Below, piece by piece: positions 53,023 through 63,910 of a stretch of DNA of 64,000 bases. The translations under genes and the position numbers were made by a program. This DNA is from JAUYIV01 sp040882645 (GTDB lineage: Bacteria; Actinomycetota; Acidimicrobiia; Spongiisociales; UBA11373). The notes beneath the pieces are model-generated. The model searched no databases. It was given only the letters and a program-made list of their open reading frames with translations, and was not told the DNA's origin. The stretch covers positions 7,335 to 71,334 of the forward strand of contig JBBEAX010000081.1 of assembly GCA_040882645.1 (NCBI GenBank), given 5' to 3'. Within the stretch, counting starts at the first letter, position 1, and the number at the start of each line of letters is the position of its first letter.

Positions 53023-55761
53023 TTGACGGCTTACGACCACCTCGAGATCGAACGGAAGTGGCAGGAGTACTGGGACCGCCACGGCACGTTTCGCGCGGGT
53101 GACCCCGGCGATCCGAACTTCGATGCCTCGAAGCCAAAGATGTATGTGCTCGACATGTTCCCGTACCCGTCAGGGGAGGGGCTCCATGTCGGCCAGCCGA
53201 TCGGATACATCGGCACCGACATCTACTCGCGGTACCAACGCATGCGGGGCCACAACGTTCTTCACCCGATGGGGTTCGACGCGTTCGGACTCCCCGCCGA
53301 GCAGTACGCCGTCGAGACGGGCATCCACCCGCGGATCACCACCGAGCGGAATGTCGCCAACTACGAGCGGCAGCTGAGATCGATCGGTCTGTCGTACGAC
53401 TGGGACCGGATGCTGTCGACCACTGATGTGGGCTACTACCGATGGACTCAGTGGATCTTTCTGCGGCTCTTCGGCTCATGGTTCGACCCCGATCGCCAGC
53501 AGGCCCGTCCGATCGAGGAGCTGGAAGAGGAACTCGAGACGGGTGAGCGAAGTACCGAAGGAGCTCCGTGGGCTGATCTCGACCCAGCTGCCCGGAGGCG
53601 GTACCTGGATGGCCACCGCCTCGCCTACATCGACGAGGTCATGGTGAATTGGTGCCCGGCCCTGGGGACCGTCCTCGCCAACGAGGAAGTGACCCGCGAC
53701 GGCAAGAGCGAACGGGGCGATCATCCGGTGTTCCGCCGGCCGTTGCGTCAATGGATGCTGCGCATCACCTCGTATGCCGACCGCCTCATCGACGATCTCG
53801 AGCTCGTGGAGTGGCCGGAGTCGGTGAAGGCGATGCAGCGGAACTGGATCGGTCGCAGCGAAGGGGCGACGATTCGCTTTGCGGTTGCCGGCGGGGAGAG
53901 CGCGATCGATGTGTTCACCACCCGGCCCGACACCATCTTCGGGGCGACCTATGTGGTCGTGGCCCCGGACCACCCATTTGTCCCCTCGCTGGTGGCCGAA
54001 GAATGGCCCGCCGGAACCCGCCCGGCGTGGACCGGTGGTGCTGCCACGCCGGGTGAGGCCGTCACCGCGTATGTCGCCGATGCGCTCGGCCGCACCGAGA
54101 TCGACCGCCAGATGGAGGCTCGGGAGAAGACCGGGGTCTTCACCGGCTCGTTCTGCATCAACCCGGTGACCGACGAGCCGATCCCGGTGTTCGTCGCCGA
54201 CTATGTGCTGTTGGGTTATGGCACGGGAGCGATCATGGCGGTGCCCGGGCAGGACGAGCGCGACTGGGAGTTCGCCGATATGTTCGACCTCCCGATCGTC
54301 CGGACAGTCGACCCGCCGGCAGGCTGGGAGGGGAAGGCCTATCTGGATGAGGGGCCGGCCATCAACAGCGGGTTCCTCGACGGTCTGAGTGTCGCCGCCG
54401 CCAAGAAACGGATCATCGAGTGGCTGGAAGACCGCAAGTTGGGCAGGGCGACGACCACCTACAAGCTCCATGACTGGCTATTCAGCCGCCAGCGCTATTG
54501 GGGCGAGCCGATCCCGATACTTCACGGCCCCGACGGTGAGTTGCGGGCGGTGGAGGACGCCGAGCTACCAGTGCTCCTGCCCGCCCTCGACGACTTCAAG
54601 CCGGACACGGATCAAGACGAGCGCTCCGATCCGGTTCCCGCTCTCGGCCGGGCAGACGAGGAGTGGCGTGTCGTCGAGATCGACGGTGTGCCCTATCGGC
54701 GCGAACTGAACACGATGCCCCAGTGGGCGGGTTCCTGCTGGTACTACCTGCGATTCGCCGACCCGGGGAACACCGAACGCTTGGTCGGGGAAGCCGCCGA
54801 GCGCTACTGGATGGGCGAGCACGGGGTGGATCTCTACGTCGGGGGAGTGGAGCACGCGGTGCTCCACCTGCTGTATGCCCGCTTCTGGCACAAGGTTCTC
54901 TACGACCTCGGGTTGGTCTCGACCGCCGAGCCGTTCGGCCGCCTGTTCAACCAGGGGTACATCCTCGCCGACGCCTTCCAGGACGACCGGGGCTTCTACG
55001 TTCCGGCGGAGAAGGTCGAATTCCGCGACGGGGCCTACCTATACGAGGACGAGGTTGTGCACCTCCGCACCGGCAAAATGGGCAAGTCGAAGAAGAACTC
55101 CGTCACCCCCGATGAGTTCGTCGCCGAGCATGGCGCCGACACCCTGCGGCTCTACGAGATGTTCATGGGACCGCTCGACGCGTCCAAGCCGTGGACCACC
55201 CGCGACATCGTGGGCGTGACCCGTTTCCTGCAGCGGCTGTGGCGAAACCATGTCGATCCCGATACCGGCGAGCTGCTGGTGACCGAGGAGGCCCCGGACG
55301 ACGGAACGTTGCGTCTTCTTCATCGCACCATCCGGCAGGTGACCGAGGACATGGGCCAACTCCGCTTCAACACCGCGCTGGCGCGAATGTTCGAGTTGAA
55401 CAACGCCCTGGTGCCCCTGGAGCAGGTCCCGCGGATGGTCTCCGAGACCTTCATCCGGCTGCTCGCCCCCATGGCTCCTCACATTTGCGAGGAGTTGTGG
55501 GAGCGTCTCGGTCACGAGCCGTCGATCGGGTTGTCGCCGTGGCCGGAATTCGACGAGGCGCTCGCGGCCGAGGAGACGGTGACGATGGTCGTCCAGGTGA
55601 ACGGCAAAGTGCGGGACCGCATCGAGGTGCCGGCCGCCATCGGTGAGGATGCGGCGCGCGAACTGGCCCTCGGTTCGGAGAAGGTGCAAGCCCTTCTCGG
55701 GGGAGCCGAGCCGCGGCGGGTGATCGTGCGCCCACCGAATCTCGTCAACGTGGTCCAGTGA
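53023..55761 (+). CDS. leuS: Leucyl-tRNA synthetase
   Basis: LeuRS charges tRNA-Leu and edits mischarged tRNA. The 912-residue class Ia enzyme has PYPSGEGLHVGQPIGY (HIGH as HVGQ), an editing domain with the TTRPDTIFGATY motif (about 300) and the KMSKS loop as KMGKSKKN. The catalytic-site insert and the block VNWCPALGTVLANEEV are normal for the bacterial enzyme. TTG 53023 starts TAYDHLEIERKWQEYW; ATG 52966 in the same frame is the alternative. It leads a three-gene overlap chain with two metallopeptidase genes. Confidence 0.95.
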   Translation: MTAYDHLEIERKWQEYWDRHGTFRAGDPGDPNFDASKPKMYVLDMFPYPSGEGLHVGQPIGYIGTDIYSRYQRMRGHNVLHPMGFDAFGLPAEQYAVETGIHPRITTERNVANYERQLRSIGLSYDWDRMLSTTDVGYYRWTQWIFLRLFGSWFDPDRQQARPIEELEEELETGERSTEGAPWADLDPAARRRYLDGHRLAYIDEVMVNWCPALGTVLANEEVTRDGKSERGDHPVFRRPLRQWMLRITSYADRLIDDLELVEWPESVKAMQRNWIGRSEGATIRFAVAGGESAIDVFTTRPDTIFGATYVVVAPDHPFVPSLVAEEWPAGTRPAWTGGAATPGEAVTAYVADALGRTEIDRQMEAREKTGVFTGSFCINPVTDEPIPVFVADYVLLGYGTGAIMAVPGQDERDWEFADMFDLPIVRTVDPPAGWEGKAYLDEGPAINSGFLDGLSVAAAKKRIIEWLEDRKLGRATTTYKLHDWLFSRQRYWGEPIPILHGPDGELRAVEDAELPVLLPALDDFKPDTDQDERSDPVPALGRADEEWRVVEIDGVPYRRELNTMPQWAGSCWYYLRFADPGNTERLVGEAAERYWMGEHGVDLYVGGVEHAVLHLLYARFWHKVLYDLGLVSTAEPFGRLFNQGYILADAFQDDRGFYVPAEKVEFRDGAYLYEDEVVHLRTGKMGKSKKNSVTPDEFVAEHGADTLRLYEMFMGPLDASKPWTTRDIVGVTRFLQRLWRNHVDPDTGELLVTEEAPDDGTLRLLHRTIRQVTEDMGQLRFNTALARMFELNNALVPLEQVPRMVSETFIRLLAPMAPHICEELWERLGHEPSIGLSPWPEFDEALAAEETVTMVVQVNGKVRDRIEVPAAIGEDAARELALGSEKVQALLGGAEPRRVIVRPPNLVNVVQ

Positions 55762-56159
55762 GGTTCTCGATCGCCGAGGCCGTGGATGCCGCCGGCATCG
55801 ATCGGGCGGCTCTGGCGCAGGCGCTTCCCCGGGTCGACGCCTCTCGGGTTCCCGTGTGGGCGGCTGCCGGCTGGTTCCGGCTCTTCTGGGCCAGGGGCAT
55901 CACCGCCGTGGCGCTCCCCTGGGGGGTCTATGTCCATCCCGACCGGCTTCGTGCCTCTCTGGCCGATTTGGGGCCGTTGATGGTGCATGAGCTCACCCAC
56001 ATCGATCAGTGGCGGAGGTTGGGGGCCGTCGGGTGGCTGCGGTCCTATCTCGGCGATTACCTGCGGGAGCGACGGCGCGGCCTGCCTCACCACGCCGCCT
56101 ACCGGGCGATCGGATTGGAGGTGGAGGCGCGTGGAACTGCCGCTCGAATCTCGGGCTGA
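55758..56159 (+). CDS. Small HExxH protein, DUF4157-like
   Basis: The 133-residue protein has a single zincin motif in MVHELTHIDQWRRLG and a later YRAIGLEVEARG, resembling the DUF4157 metallopeptidase-like fold. It has no signal peptide. The GTG start overlaps the leuS stop (GTGA). Whether it is an active peptidase is unknown. Confidence 0.75.
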   Translation: MRFSIAEAVDAAGIDRAALAQALPRVDASRVPVWAAAGWFRLFWARGITAVALPWGVYVHPDRLRASLADLGPLMVHELTHIDQWRRLGAVGWLRSYLGDYLRERRRGLPHHAAYRAIGLEVEARGTAARISG

Positions 56160-56826
56160 TCGGCGGCCCTGGCGGGCGATCGACGCCCTCTACCTCTTGT
56201 TCTTCTGGATCGCTGGGGCGATCGCCTCCGGACCCTTCATCGGATCGGACGAGATCACCGTCTTCGAGCTGTTCGGGATCATCGCCCCGTTCCAGGCTCT
56301 CGCGATCTTCGTGGGCATCGCAGTGCTCGGGCGGACCCGGGAGCCGTGGCGTGAGGCACTCGGCTTCAAGGCGGAGCCACAGGATTGGCGCGGTCTCCTC
56401 GAGGGCGTCGGTCTCCAGCTCGGGTTGAGCATCCTCATCGCGTTGATTCTCGGACTGTTCGGCGGGGCCCTTCCCTCCCAAGAGATAGTCGACGACGCCG
56501 GGCTGGCCGTGGGTGGTCTCGAACAGGTCGCGGTGATCATCGCCCTGGTCGTGCTCGCCCCGATCTCGGAGGAACTGGTGTTCCGGGGGGTGCTGCTGCG
56601 GGGGCTGGCAGCCCGATACGGGATGCGGGCTGCGGTGATCGGCTCTTCCGTCGCGTTCGCCCTCCTCCACTTGCTCGACCCGAATCTGCTGTTGGCAATG
56701 CCAGTGTTCCTGGTGCTGGGAATCGCACTCGGCTACTCGGTGGCCCGTACCGGCAGGCTGGGCCGGGCCATCGCCATTCACGCCGGCTTCAACCTGGTGA
56801 CAGTGATCGCCGTGCTCTTTCTGTAG
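56131..56826 (+). CDS. CPBP-family intramembrane metalloprotease
   Basis: The 231-residue membrane protein has about six to seven membrane segments and the CPBP (Rce1-like) motifs SEELVFRGVLLRGL (EExxxR), FALLHLL and a final AIAIHAGFN. It may be a prenyl-CAAX-type or bacteriocin-immunity-type protease; the substrate is unknown. GTG 56131 has two GGAGG sequences just upstream and overlaps the preceding gene. Confidence 0.88.
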   Translation: MELPLESRADRRPWRAIDALYLLFFWIAGAIASGPFIGSDEITVFELFGIIAPFQALAIFVGIAVLGRTREPWREALGFKAEPQDWRGLLEGVGLQLGLSILIALILGLFGGALPSQEIVDDAGLAVGGLEQVAVIIALVVLAPISEELVFRGVLLRGLAARYGMRAAVIGSSVAFALLHLLDPNLLLAMPVFLVLGIALGYSVARTGRLGRAIAIHAGFNLVTVIAVLFL

Positions 56827-56990
56827 GCCCGTTTCCTTGCACCTCTGGATCTGGATTCCCTCGGCTTGCTGGCCGGGGAGGAGACGGGCTAGGGAGATTC
56901 CGCGGAGCCGGATTCGAGGCGGGGCGGGAGGCTGCCGCCTAGGTCCAGCGCTTCACATTCAGTCTTCTGTGGAACGCGGTACAGAAACGA

Positions 56991-57024
56991 GATCCGCCCC
57001 CCGGTCGGGACCGGGAGGCGGATC
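56991..57024. terminator. Hairpin between convergent genes
   Basis: GATCCGCC-CCCGGTC pairs with GACCGGG-GGCGGATC with one mismatch and a two-base loop region. It lies between the CPBP gene and the small convergent gene. The rest of the gap 56827-57041 holds a weaker long-range inverted repeat (GCCCGTTTCC near 56827 and GGAGACGGGC near 56880) and nothing else I can support. Confidence 0.65.
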
Positions 57025-57041
57025 GAGCAATTTCTCCGCGG

Positions 57042-57236
57042 TTAGAGGTCCTTGAGCAGGGTCGAAAGGGCGAGCAGGACACCGCCGCCGGTGAGGAGCA
57101 AGAACGCCGTATCGACCTTTAGGTCGATGACGTCGGTGTAGTACCCGACTATTCCGATTGCCATCAGTACCACCGCGATCACAAAGGTGATCACCTTCGG
57201 CGCGCTCAGATTCAGACCGGATCTTCTTCGAGCCAT
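57042..57236 (-). CDS. Small two-segment membrane protein, unknown
   Basis: The 64-residue product has a basic N-terminus and two hydrophobic segments (about 15-32 and 41-60). ATG 57236 has GGGGGAAA 6 nt upstream. No family is recognised. It stands alone, convergent with the CPBP gene and divergent from comEA. Confidence 0.65.
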   Translation of the reverse strand: MARRRSGLNLSAPKVITFVIAVVLMAIGIVGYYTDVIDLKVDTAFLLLTGGGVLLALSTLLKDL

Positions 57237-57400
57237 GCGGATTTCCCCCTAGATGTGTCAACTCAAGGTATTGCGTGGCCGGTGCACTGTCAGTATTCGA
57301 CCGCTGATGGCCCCGTCTACGGTGAGCGTCTCGCGGTCCCGGCAGTCTACAGGCGACCGACCCCCTTCCCCTCGTGTCACCCCGCTGATATGTCTTCCCC

Positions 57401-57934
57401 GTGGAACGCACCTGGATCGCCGCCGCGACCGTGGTCGCCCTGGCGGGCGGCGCGCTCCTGGTGTGGCCATCCAACGGGTCGACTCCGCCTCCATTCGAGA
57501 TCGTGGCGGGAGGGCGCCCTGAGGGCCGACTGACGGTCCACGTTTCGGGCGCGGTGGCCAGACCCGGACTCGTCTCCCTCCCGGGCGGGTCCCGGATCGC
57601 CGACGCCATCCTGGCGGCGGGAGGGGCGCGGGCGGACGCGTTGCTCACCGCGCTCAACCTGGCCGCCACGGTCGTCAACGGGCAGCAGTTGGTGGTGCCC
57701 GCCGTCAGCCCCGCCGACTCGGCGATCAGCCACCAGGACGGCAGGGTGGCGATCAACCTCGCCGATGCGGTGGCCCTCGAAGCCCTCCCCGGGGTGGGGC
57801 CAGTGCTTGCTCAGCGGATCGTCGAGCACCGGGAGCGATTTGGGCCCTTCGCGGTGGTCGAGGATCTGCTCGACGTGCCCGGGATCGGTGAGGCGAAGCT
57901 GGCGGCGCTGCGGGAGATCGTGCTCGTTCCCTGA
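57401..57934 (+). CDS. comEA: Competence DNA receptor ComEA
   Basis: ComEA binds double-stranded DNA outside the membrane and hands it to ComEC. The 177-residue protein has an N-terminal membrane anchor (about 5-22), an SLBB domain (about 43-105, LTVHVSGAVARPGLVSLPGG) and a paired helix-hairpin-helix domain (about 118-177, INLADAVALEALPGVGP...DLLDVPGIGEAK). GTG 57401 begins the anchor. comEC follows at once, holA after it. Confidence 0.92.
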   Translation: MERTWIAAATVVALAGGALLVWPSNGSTPPPFEIVAGGRPEGRLTVHVSGAVARPGLVSLPGGSRIADAILAAGGARADALLTALNLAATVVNGQQLVVPAVSPADSAISHQDGRVAINLADAVALEALPGVGPVLAQRIVEHRERFGPFAVVEDLLDVPGIGEAKLAALREIVLVP

Positions 57935-58026
57935 CTGGCCTTGGGATCCCGGTCGGAATCGATCGGAAGGCCCTCCTCGGTGCGGCTGCGGTCTGGTTCG
58001 GCGCGGCTGGTTCTCGACTGCTTGTC

Positions 58027-60078
58027 GTGTTGTTCGTTTCGGCCCTGCTCGTGACCGCAGTGGCACGGCGCCAAGCACTGGTCCTGAGCACCGGGGTCCT
58101 CCTCCTGCTCGGTCTCCACTCCGGTGAGGTTGCCCGGGCCGTGCAGCCCGCAATCGAAGACGGTCCGCTGACTTTCGTCGGCGTAGCCGTTGGCGATCCG
58201 TCGGGATCGCGATCCGCCCCCTGGATCGTCGTCGCTCCCGAGTCGGCCCTCGTCGACAGGGCATGGGTGCGCGCCGACCTCCCGGTGGTGCTGGTGCGGG
58301 GTGAGGTACCGACGGACATTGCTGCCGGGGAACCGGTGCTCGTCACCGGCTCGGCACGGGCCGGCGGTTTCCGAGTTCGGGGTGCCCTGGTAGGCGGGGT
58401 GGTCGATGCTCGGGAGATCGAGCGACTGGGCGCCGCCTCCAACCCGCTGTACCGGGTGGGGAACCGGCTGCGGTCGCACGTGCTCGGCGGTCTCGATCGG
58501 GTGGCGGCGAGACCAGAGGGCGCGTTGCTTTCCGGCTTCCTGATCGGCGATGTCAGCCGGCTTCCCGAAGCCGATCTCGAGGCGCTCCGTCTGGCCGGGC
58601 TCAGCCATTTTGTCGCCGTCTCGGGCAGCAACGTGGCGCTATTCCTCATGGCCTGGTGGTTGGTGGTGGCCCCCTTGGGGTGGAGCCCCCGCGGACGCGC
58701 TCTCGCCGGGCTCATCGGCTTGGGCGTCTTCGTGATCGTCACCCGGTGGGAGCCGTCGGTGGTCCGGGCGGCGACGATGGCGGGGATCGTTCTGGGCGGC
58801 CGCGTCGCCGGGGTGCCGGTACGCCCATGGACTGCTCTCGGCGTCGCCGTGGGAGGGTTGATCGCTTTCGACGGCGGCATCGCCGGACAGGTCGGCTTTC
58901 AACTCTCGGTGGCGGCGACGGCGGGAATTCTGCTCGGCGCACCGTTGGCAGCGGACCGACACCCGCGGTGGCTGTGGACCATCCTGGTGGCCACCGTGGC
59001 GGCGCAGACGGCGGTGGCACCTCTGCTGCTCCACCACTTCGGCGAGATCCCGCTGCTCGCCCCGGCGACGAATCTGGTGTCGGCGCCTCTGGTGGCTGTG
59101 GCGACCTCGGTCGGTGGCATCGGAGCGGTCCTTCATCTGGACCTCCTCGTGGACGCCGGCGTGAAGATCGCCGGTTGGGTGCTGGCGGTGGGGCGCGGGG
59201 CGGCCGGCCTGCCGCAACTCGGGACCGTGGCGGTGATCGGCCTCGGTTCGGCCGGGTTGGTGGCCGCCCGATTCAGGCCGATTCGGCCGGTTGCCGCGAT
59301 AGGGGCGACCGCATTGGTGCTGGCGGCGTTGGTGCCGTCAGGGACCCCTTCCCAACCCACGGTGGCGTTTCTCGACGTGGGCCAGGGTGATGCTTCCCTC
59401 CTCCTCGGGCCGGCGGGCGAAGTGGTTCTCATCGACGGCGGTGCGGATCCCTCCGTGCTCCGAGCGCACCTGCGTGATCGGGGGGTCCGCCGGATCGATC
59501 TCCTGGTCGTGTCGCACCGGCATGCCGACCACGCCGCCGGGCTGGAGGGTGTCACTGCGGTCGCCCGGGTCGAAAGGATGTGGCACCCGCCACAGCTGGG
59601 AGAGGGGTCGCCCCTCGACTCGGTTGCGGCCGAGGTGGCGGCGGGGGGCGGGGTGGTCGAGTCGCCCTCGGTGGGCACCGCGGTCCGCGTCGGGTCGTTC
59701 GTCATCGAGGTCGTCGGACCCCTCCGCCGATACGAATCGCCCAATGACGGGTCCCTCGTGCTGTTGGTGGAGGCTGGCGGTGCCTCGGTGCTGTTCAGCG
59801 GCGACATCGAGGCCATTGCCCAGGCGGAGCTCGGCCCACTCAGGGCGGACGTGCTCAAAGTGCCCCACCAGGGGGCGCGGACCTCGGACCTCGGGTGGTT
59901 GGAGGCGTCAGCGCCGGAGATCGCGGTGATCAGTGTGGGCCCTAACACATTCGGCCATCCGTCGGAGGAGGTGATCGCGACGCTGGAGGCTGGCGGGTCG
60001 GATGTGCGGCGAACCGACGAGGAGGGCACGATCGTCATCCGCCTCGATCGCGTCGCCGCACTACCGTCCGCCCGGTGA
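58027..60078 (+). CDS. comEC: Competence membrane channel ComEC
   Basis: ComEC moves single-stranded DNA across the inner membrane. The 683-residue frame has about ten membrane segments, the competence-domain motif LSHFVAVSGSNVALFLM and a C-terminal metallo-beta-lactamase-like nuclease domain (about 435-683) with SHRHADHAAGLEG and PHQGARTS. GTG 58027 is the first standard start, but the hydrophobic N-terminus continues upstream in frame (LLGAAAVWFGAAGSRLLV) to CTG 57931, which overlaps the comEA stop as CTGA. The product may thus be about 715 residues. Confidence 0.9.
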   Translation: MLFVSALLVTAVARRQALVLSTGVLLLLGLHSGEVARAVQPAIEDGPLTFVGVAVGDPSGSRSAPWIVVAPESALVDRAWVRADLPVVLVRGEVPTDIAAGEPVLVTGSARAGGFRVRGALVGGVVDAREIERLGAASNPLYRVGNRLRSHVLGGLDRVAARPEGALLSGFLIGDVSRLPEADLEALRLAGLSHFVAVSGSNVALFLMAWWLVVAPLGWSPRGRALAGLIGLGVFVIVTRWEPSVVRAATMAGIVLGGRVAGVPVRPWTALGVAVGGLIAFDGGIAGQVGFQLSVAATAGILLGAPLAADRHPRWLWTILVATVAAQTAVAPLLLHHFGEIPLLAPATNLVSAPLVAVATSVGGIGAVLHLDLLVDAGVKIAGWVLAVGRGAAGLPQLGTVAVIGLGSAGLVAARFRPIRPVAAIGATALVLAALVPSGTPSQPTVAFLDVGQGDASLLLGPAGEVVLIDGGADPSVLRAHLRDRGVRRIDLLVVSHRHADHAAGLEGVTAVARVERMWHPPQLGEGSPLDSVAAEVAAGGGVVESPSVGTAVRVGSFVIEVVGPLRRYESPNDGSLVLLVEAGGASVLFSGDIEAIAQAELGPLRADVLKVPHQGARTSDLGWLEASAPEIAVISVGPNTFGHPSEEVIATLEAGGSDVRRTDEEGTIVIRLDRVAALPSAR

Positions 60079-61067
60079 AGCCCCTCCACGCCATCACCGG
60101 GCCTCCCGACACCGGCCCCGGCGAGCGTCAGGAGATGCTCGATAGGGCCCGTAGGCTCATCGAGCAGGCGGGCGCCGAAGGTTTCGATCGCTTCGACGTG
60201 CCAGGACGCGGAGCCGGCGAAGAGGGTGAAGGGACGCTGCGTCCCGAGGTCGAACGCTTGATTCCGGCGCTGCAGAGCGGATCCCTCTTCGGCGGCATGC
60301 GGGGAGTGTTGATCGTCGATGCCCAGAACCTCCAGGTGGCCGAGGCGGCGGTGGTGGCTTCACTGATCACCGGGCTGGTGGCGGGGGAGTCGGCGGTGGT
60401 GCTGGTGTCCGAGGGGGCGCTTCCTTCTGCCGTCGCCAAGGTCGTCAAGGCGGAGGGCGAGTCGCATCCCGTCAAGAAGATGCGGGAGCACGATGCTGCC
60501 CAGTGGCTGAGCCAGGCGGCGCGCGACCGCCGTATCCGGCTCGGTCCCGGCGTCGATGCCGCCCTGGTGCAGCGCTTCGGGTCTGATGTCGCCGCCCTCG
60601 GCCAGGCTCTGGACCAGCTGGCCACGCTCGAAGGCCCGGTCACCGTGGAGTCAGTTGCCGCCCGATTCCGTAACCGGCCCGACGAGCCGATGTGGCATTA
60701 CGCCGATGCGCTCGCCGCCGGCAAGACCGGCGATGCCCTTCGCCGCCTCTCGGATTTCCTGACTCACGGTCATCCGCTGCAGCTGCTGGCCTTCGTCGAG
60801 TCCGATCTCAAGAAGCGGGCACTCGCCTCGTCGGCTCCCTCGATCGAAGTGTTCGCAGAATGGGTGGGAGCACGCCCGGATCACTACCCGGTCAAGAAGG
60901 CATGGAGTGCCCGGACCGCCACCACCGATGACGACCTGCGCAAGGCGCTCGATGCGGTGGCCCGCGCCGACCTGGCTCTCAAAACCGCCCCGGAACCAAC
61001 CCACCGGGTGACCCTGGAGCGCCTCACCGTCGCCCTGGCAAGGTGGTACAAGGGCCGCGGGAGGTAG
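60075..61067 (+). CDS. holA: DNA polymerase III delta subunit
   Basis: HolA is the clamp-loader wrench that opens the sliding clamp. The 330-residue protein has the delta layout: a RecA-like part with no P-loop (SLFGGMRGVLIVDAQNL), KKMREHDAAQWLSQAA and a helical collar domain. GTG 60075 overlaps the comEC stop. The cluster comEA-comEC-holA-rpsT is conserved. Confidence 0.93.
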   Translation: MKPLHAITGPPDTGPGERQEMLDRARRLIEQAGAEGFDRFDVPGRGAGEEGEGTLRPEVERLIPALQSGSLFGGMRGVLIVDAQNLQVAEAAVVASLITGLVAGESAVVLVSEGALPSAVAKVVKAEGESHPVKKMREHDAAQWLSQAARDRRIRLGPGVDAALVQRFGSDVAALGQALDQLATLEGPVTVESVAARFRNRPDEPMWHYADALAAGKTGDALRRLSDFLTHGHPLQLLAFVESDLKKRALASSAPSIEVFAEWVGARPDHYPVKKAWSARTATTDDDLRKALDAVARADLALKTAPEPTHRVTLERLTVALARWYKGRGR

Positions 61068-61087
61068 GGCCTCGCTCAGCTCGGCCC

Positions 61088-61220
61088 CGCAATTGGCCAG
61101 CCAAGGGCTGGCTAAGGCGGCCAAAGGCCGCCCTGCAATTTCGCGATTCGCAATACGACAGGACGCGGCGACGCGCCTTTGACGCGTCTGTCGTATTGCG
61201 TATCGCGAATTGCTTATCGC
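61088..61220 (+). repeat. Heptamer palindromic element I (between holA and greA)
   Basis: Two hairpins (GCCAGCC-AAG-GGCTGGC near 61095 and GGCGGCC-AAA-GGCCGCC at 61117-61133) precede left-arm units GCAATT(T)C, GCGATTC, GCAATAC (61135-61156). Then come GACAG, an inner inverted repeat GACGCG...CGCGTC, TGTC and right-arm units GTATTGC, GTATCGC, GAATTGC, TTATCGC (61193-61220). It lies between convergent genes. Confidence 0.87.
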
Positions 61221-61245
61221 GCTGAGGCCGCCGTAGGCGCCCTGC

Positions 61246-61725
61246 TCAGCCCTCAAACGGCTTGATCGCCACCACGGTCACTTGGAACGTCCCGCTGGGG
61301 GCTTCGTAGGAGACCTTGTCGCCGACCGAAGCGCCGAGAAGGGCCGCTCCCAGGGGGCTGGACGGGGAAGCGAGGATGTGGCCGGGGACCTTGTTCTCCT
61401 GGGTGGCGACGAATACATCCATCTCGCCGCCGTCCTCACGCCGTACGGTTGCCACCGAGCCTTCCTCCACGGTGTCCCCCACGACGACTTGGCCGACCTC
61501 CGCGGTGTCGAGGATCGACTGGATCTTGCGGATTCGAGCCTCCATCAGGCCTTGCTCGTTCTTGGCCGCCTCGTAATCGGCGTTCTCCCGAATGTCGCCG
61601 TGCGAGCGTGCTTCAGCGATTCGTTCGGTGACTTCTTGGCGCCCGTCGGTCATCAAGTGCTCGAGTTCGTCGACAAGCCGCTTGTGAGCCGCCGGGGATA
61701 GCCAGGTGGTGGCGTCTTCGGTCAT
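61246..61725 (-). CDS. greA: Transcription elongation factor GreA
   Basis: GreA rescues backtracked RNA polymerase by stimulating transcript cleavage. The 159-residue protein has the N-terminal coiled coil with the acidic tip (RSHGDIRENADYEAAKNEQ) and a C-terminal FKBP-like domain ending SYEAPSGTFQVTVVAI. It follows rpsT by 18 bp on the same strand, with a pyrimidine-rich gap and no clear ribosome binding site. Confidence 0.96.
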   Translation of the reverse strand: MTEDATTWLSPAAHKRLVDELEHLMTDGRQEVTERIAEARSHGDIRENADYEAAKNEQGLMEARIRKIQSILDTAEVGQVVVGDTVEEGSVATVRREDGGEMDVFVATQENKVPGHILASPSSPLGAALLGASVGDKVSYEAPSGTFQVTVVAIKPFEG

Positions 61726-61743
61726 CGGGGGAGGGGAGTTGGG

Positions 61744-62010
61744 TCAGGAAACGGGCTGCTGGCCCCGGCGGGCCAGGCGCGCCTTGCGCCGGGCCGCGGT
61801 GCGCTTGTGCAGCACGCCCTTGGCGACCGCGGTGTCGATGCGCTTCTGGGCTTCCCGATAGGCGTCGGCGAACGCCGCGTCGTCGGCCGCTTCGACGGCC
61901 TGCTCGGCCTTCTTGATGCGGGTCTTCAACTCGGAGCGAATGGCGAGGTTGCGGGCGCGCAGCTTGCCGTTCTGGCGGTTGCGCTTGATCTGGGAGGCGA
62001 TGTTGGCCAT
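61744..62010 (-). CDS. rpsT: 30S ribosomal protein S20
   Basis: The 88-residue basic, helical protein has the S20 start ANIASQIKRNRQNGKLR and the end LHKRTAARRKARLARRG. ATG 62010 is standard. It is divergent from lepA and is followed by greA. Confidence 0.96.
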   Translation of the reverse strand: MANIASQIKRNRQNGKLRARNLAIRSELKTRIKKAEQAVEAADDAAFADAYREAQKRIDTAVAKGVLHKRTAARRKARLARRGQQPVS

Positions 62011-62027
62011 GTTGGATCCAGCCGTCG

Positions 62028-62033
62028 AAAATA
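62028..62033 (-). promoter_or_regulatory. -10 box (TATTTT) of rpsT-greA
   Basis: On the minus strand TATTTT lies 17 nt before the rpsT ATG, the most AT-rich box in the window, as expected for a strongly expressed ribosomal gene. Confidence 0.5.
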
Positions 62034-62072
62034 GGGGGAACGGCGGCACGATAGCACCCCTGGGACCGCCGG

Positions 62073-62078
62073 TACAAT
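62073..62078 (+). promoter_or_regulatory. -10 box (TACAAT) of lepA
   Basis: TACAAT lies 26 nt before GTG 62105 and diverges from the rpsT promoter 40 bp away. Confidence 0.45.
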
Positions 62079-62104
62079 GCGCCCTGTCGCCTCCCGGAAG
62101 CACC

Positions 62105-63902
<1,798 letters not shown>

Positions 63903-63910
<8 letters not shown>

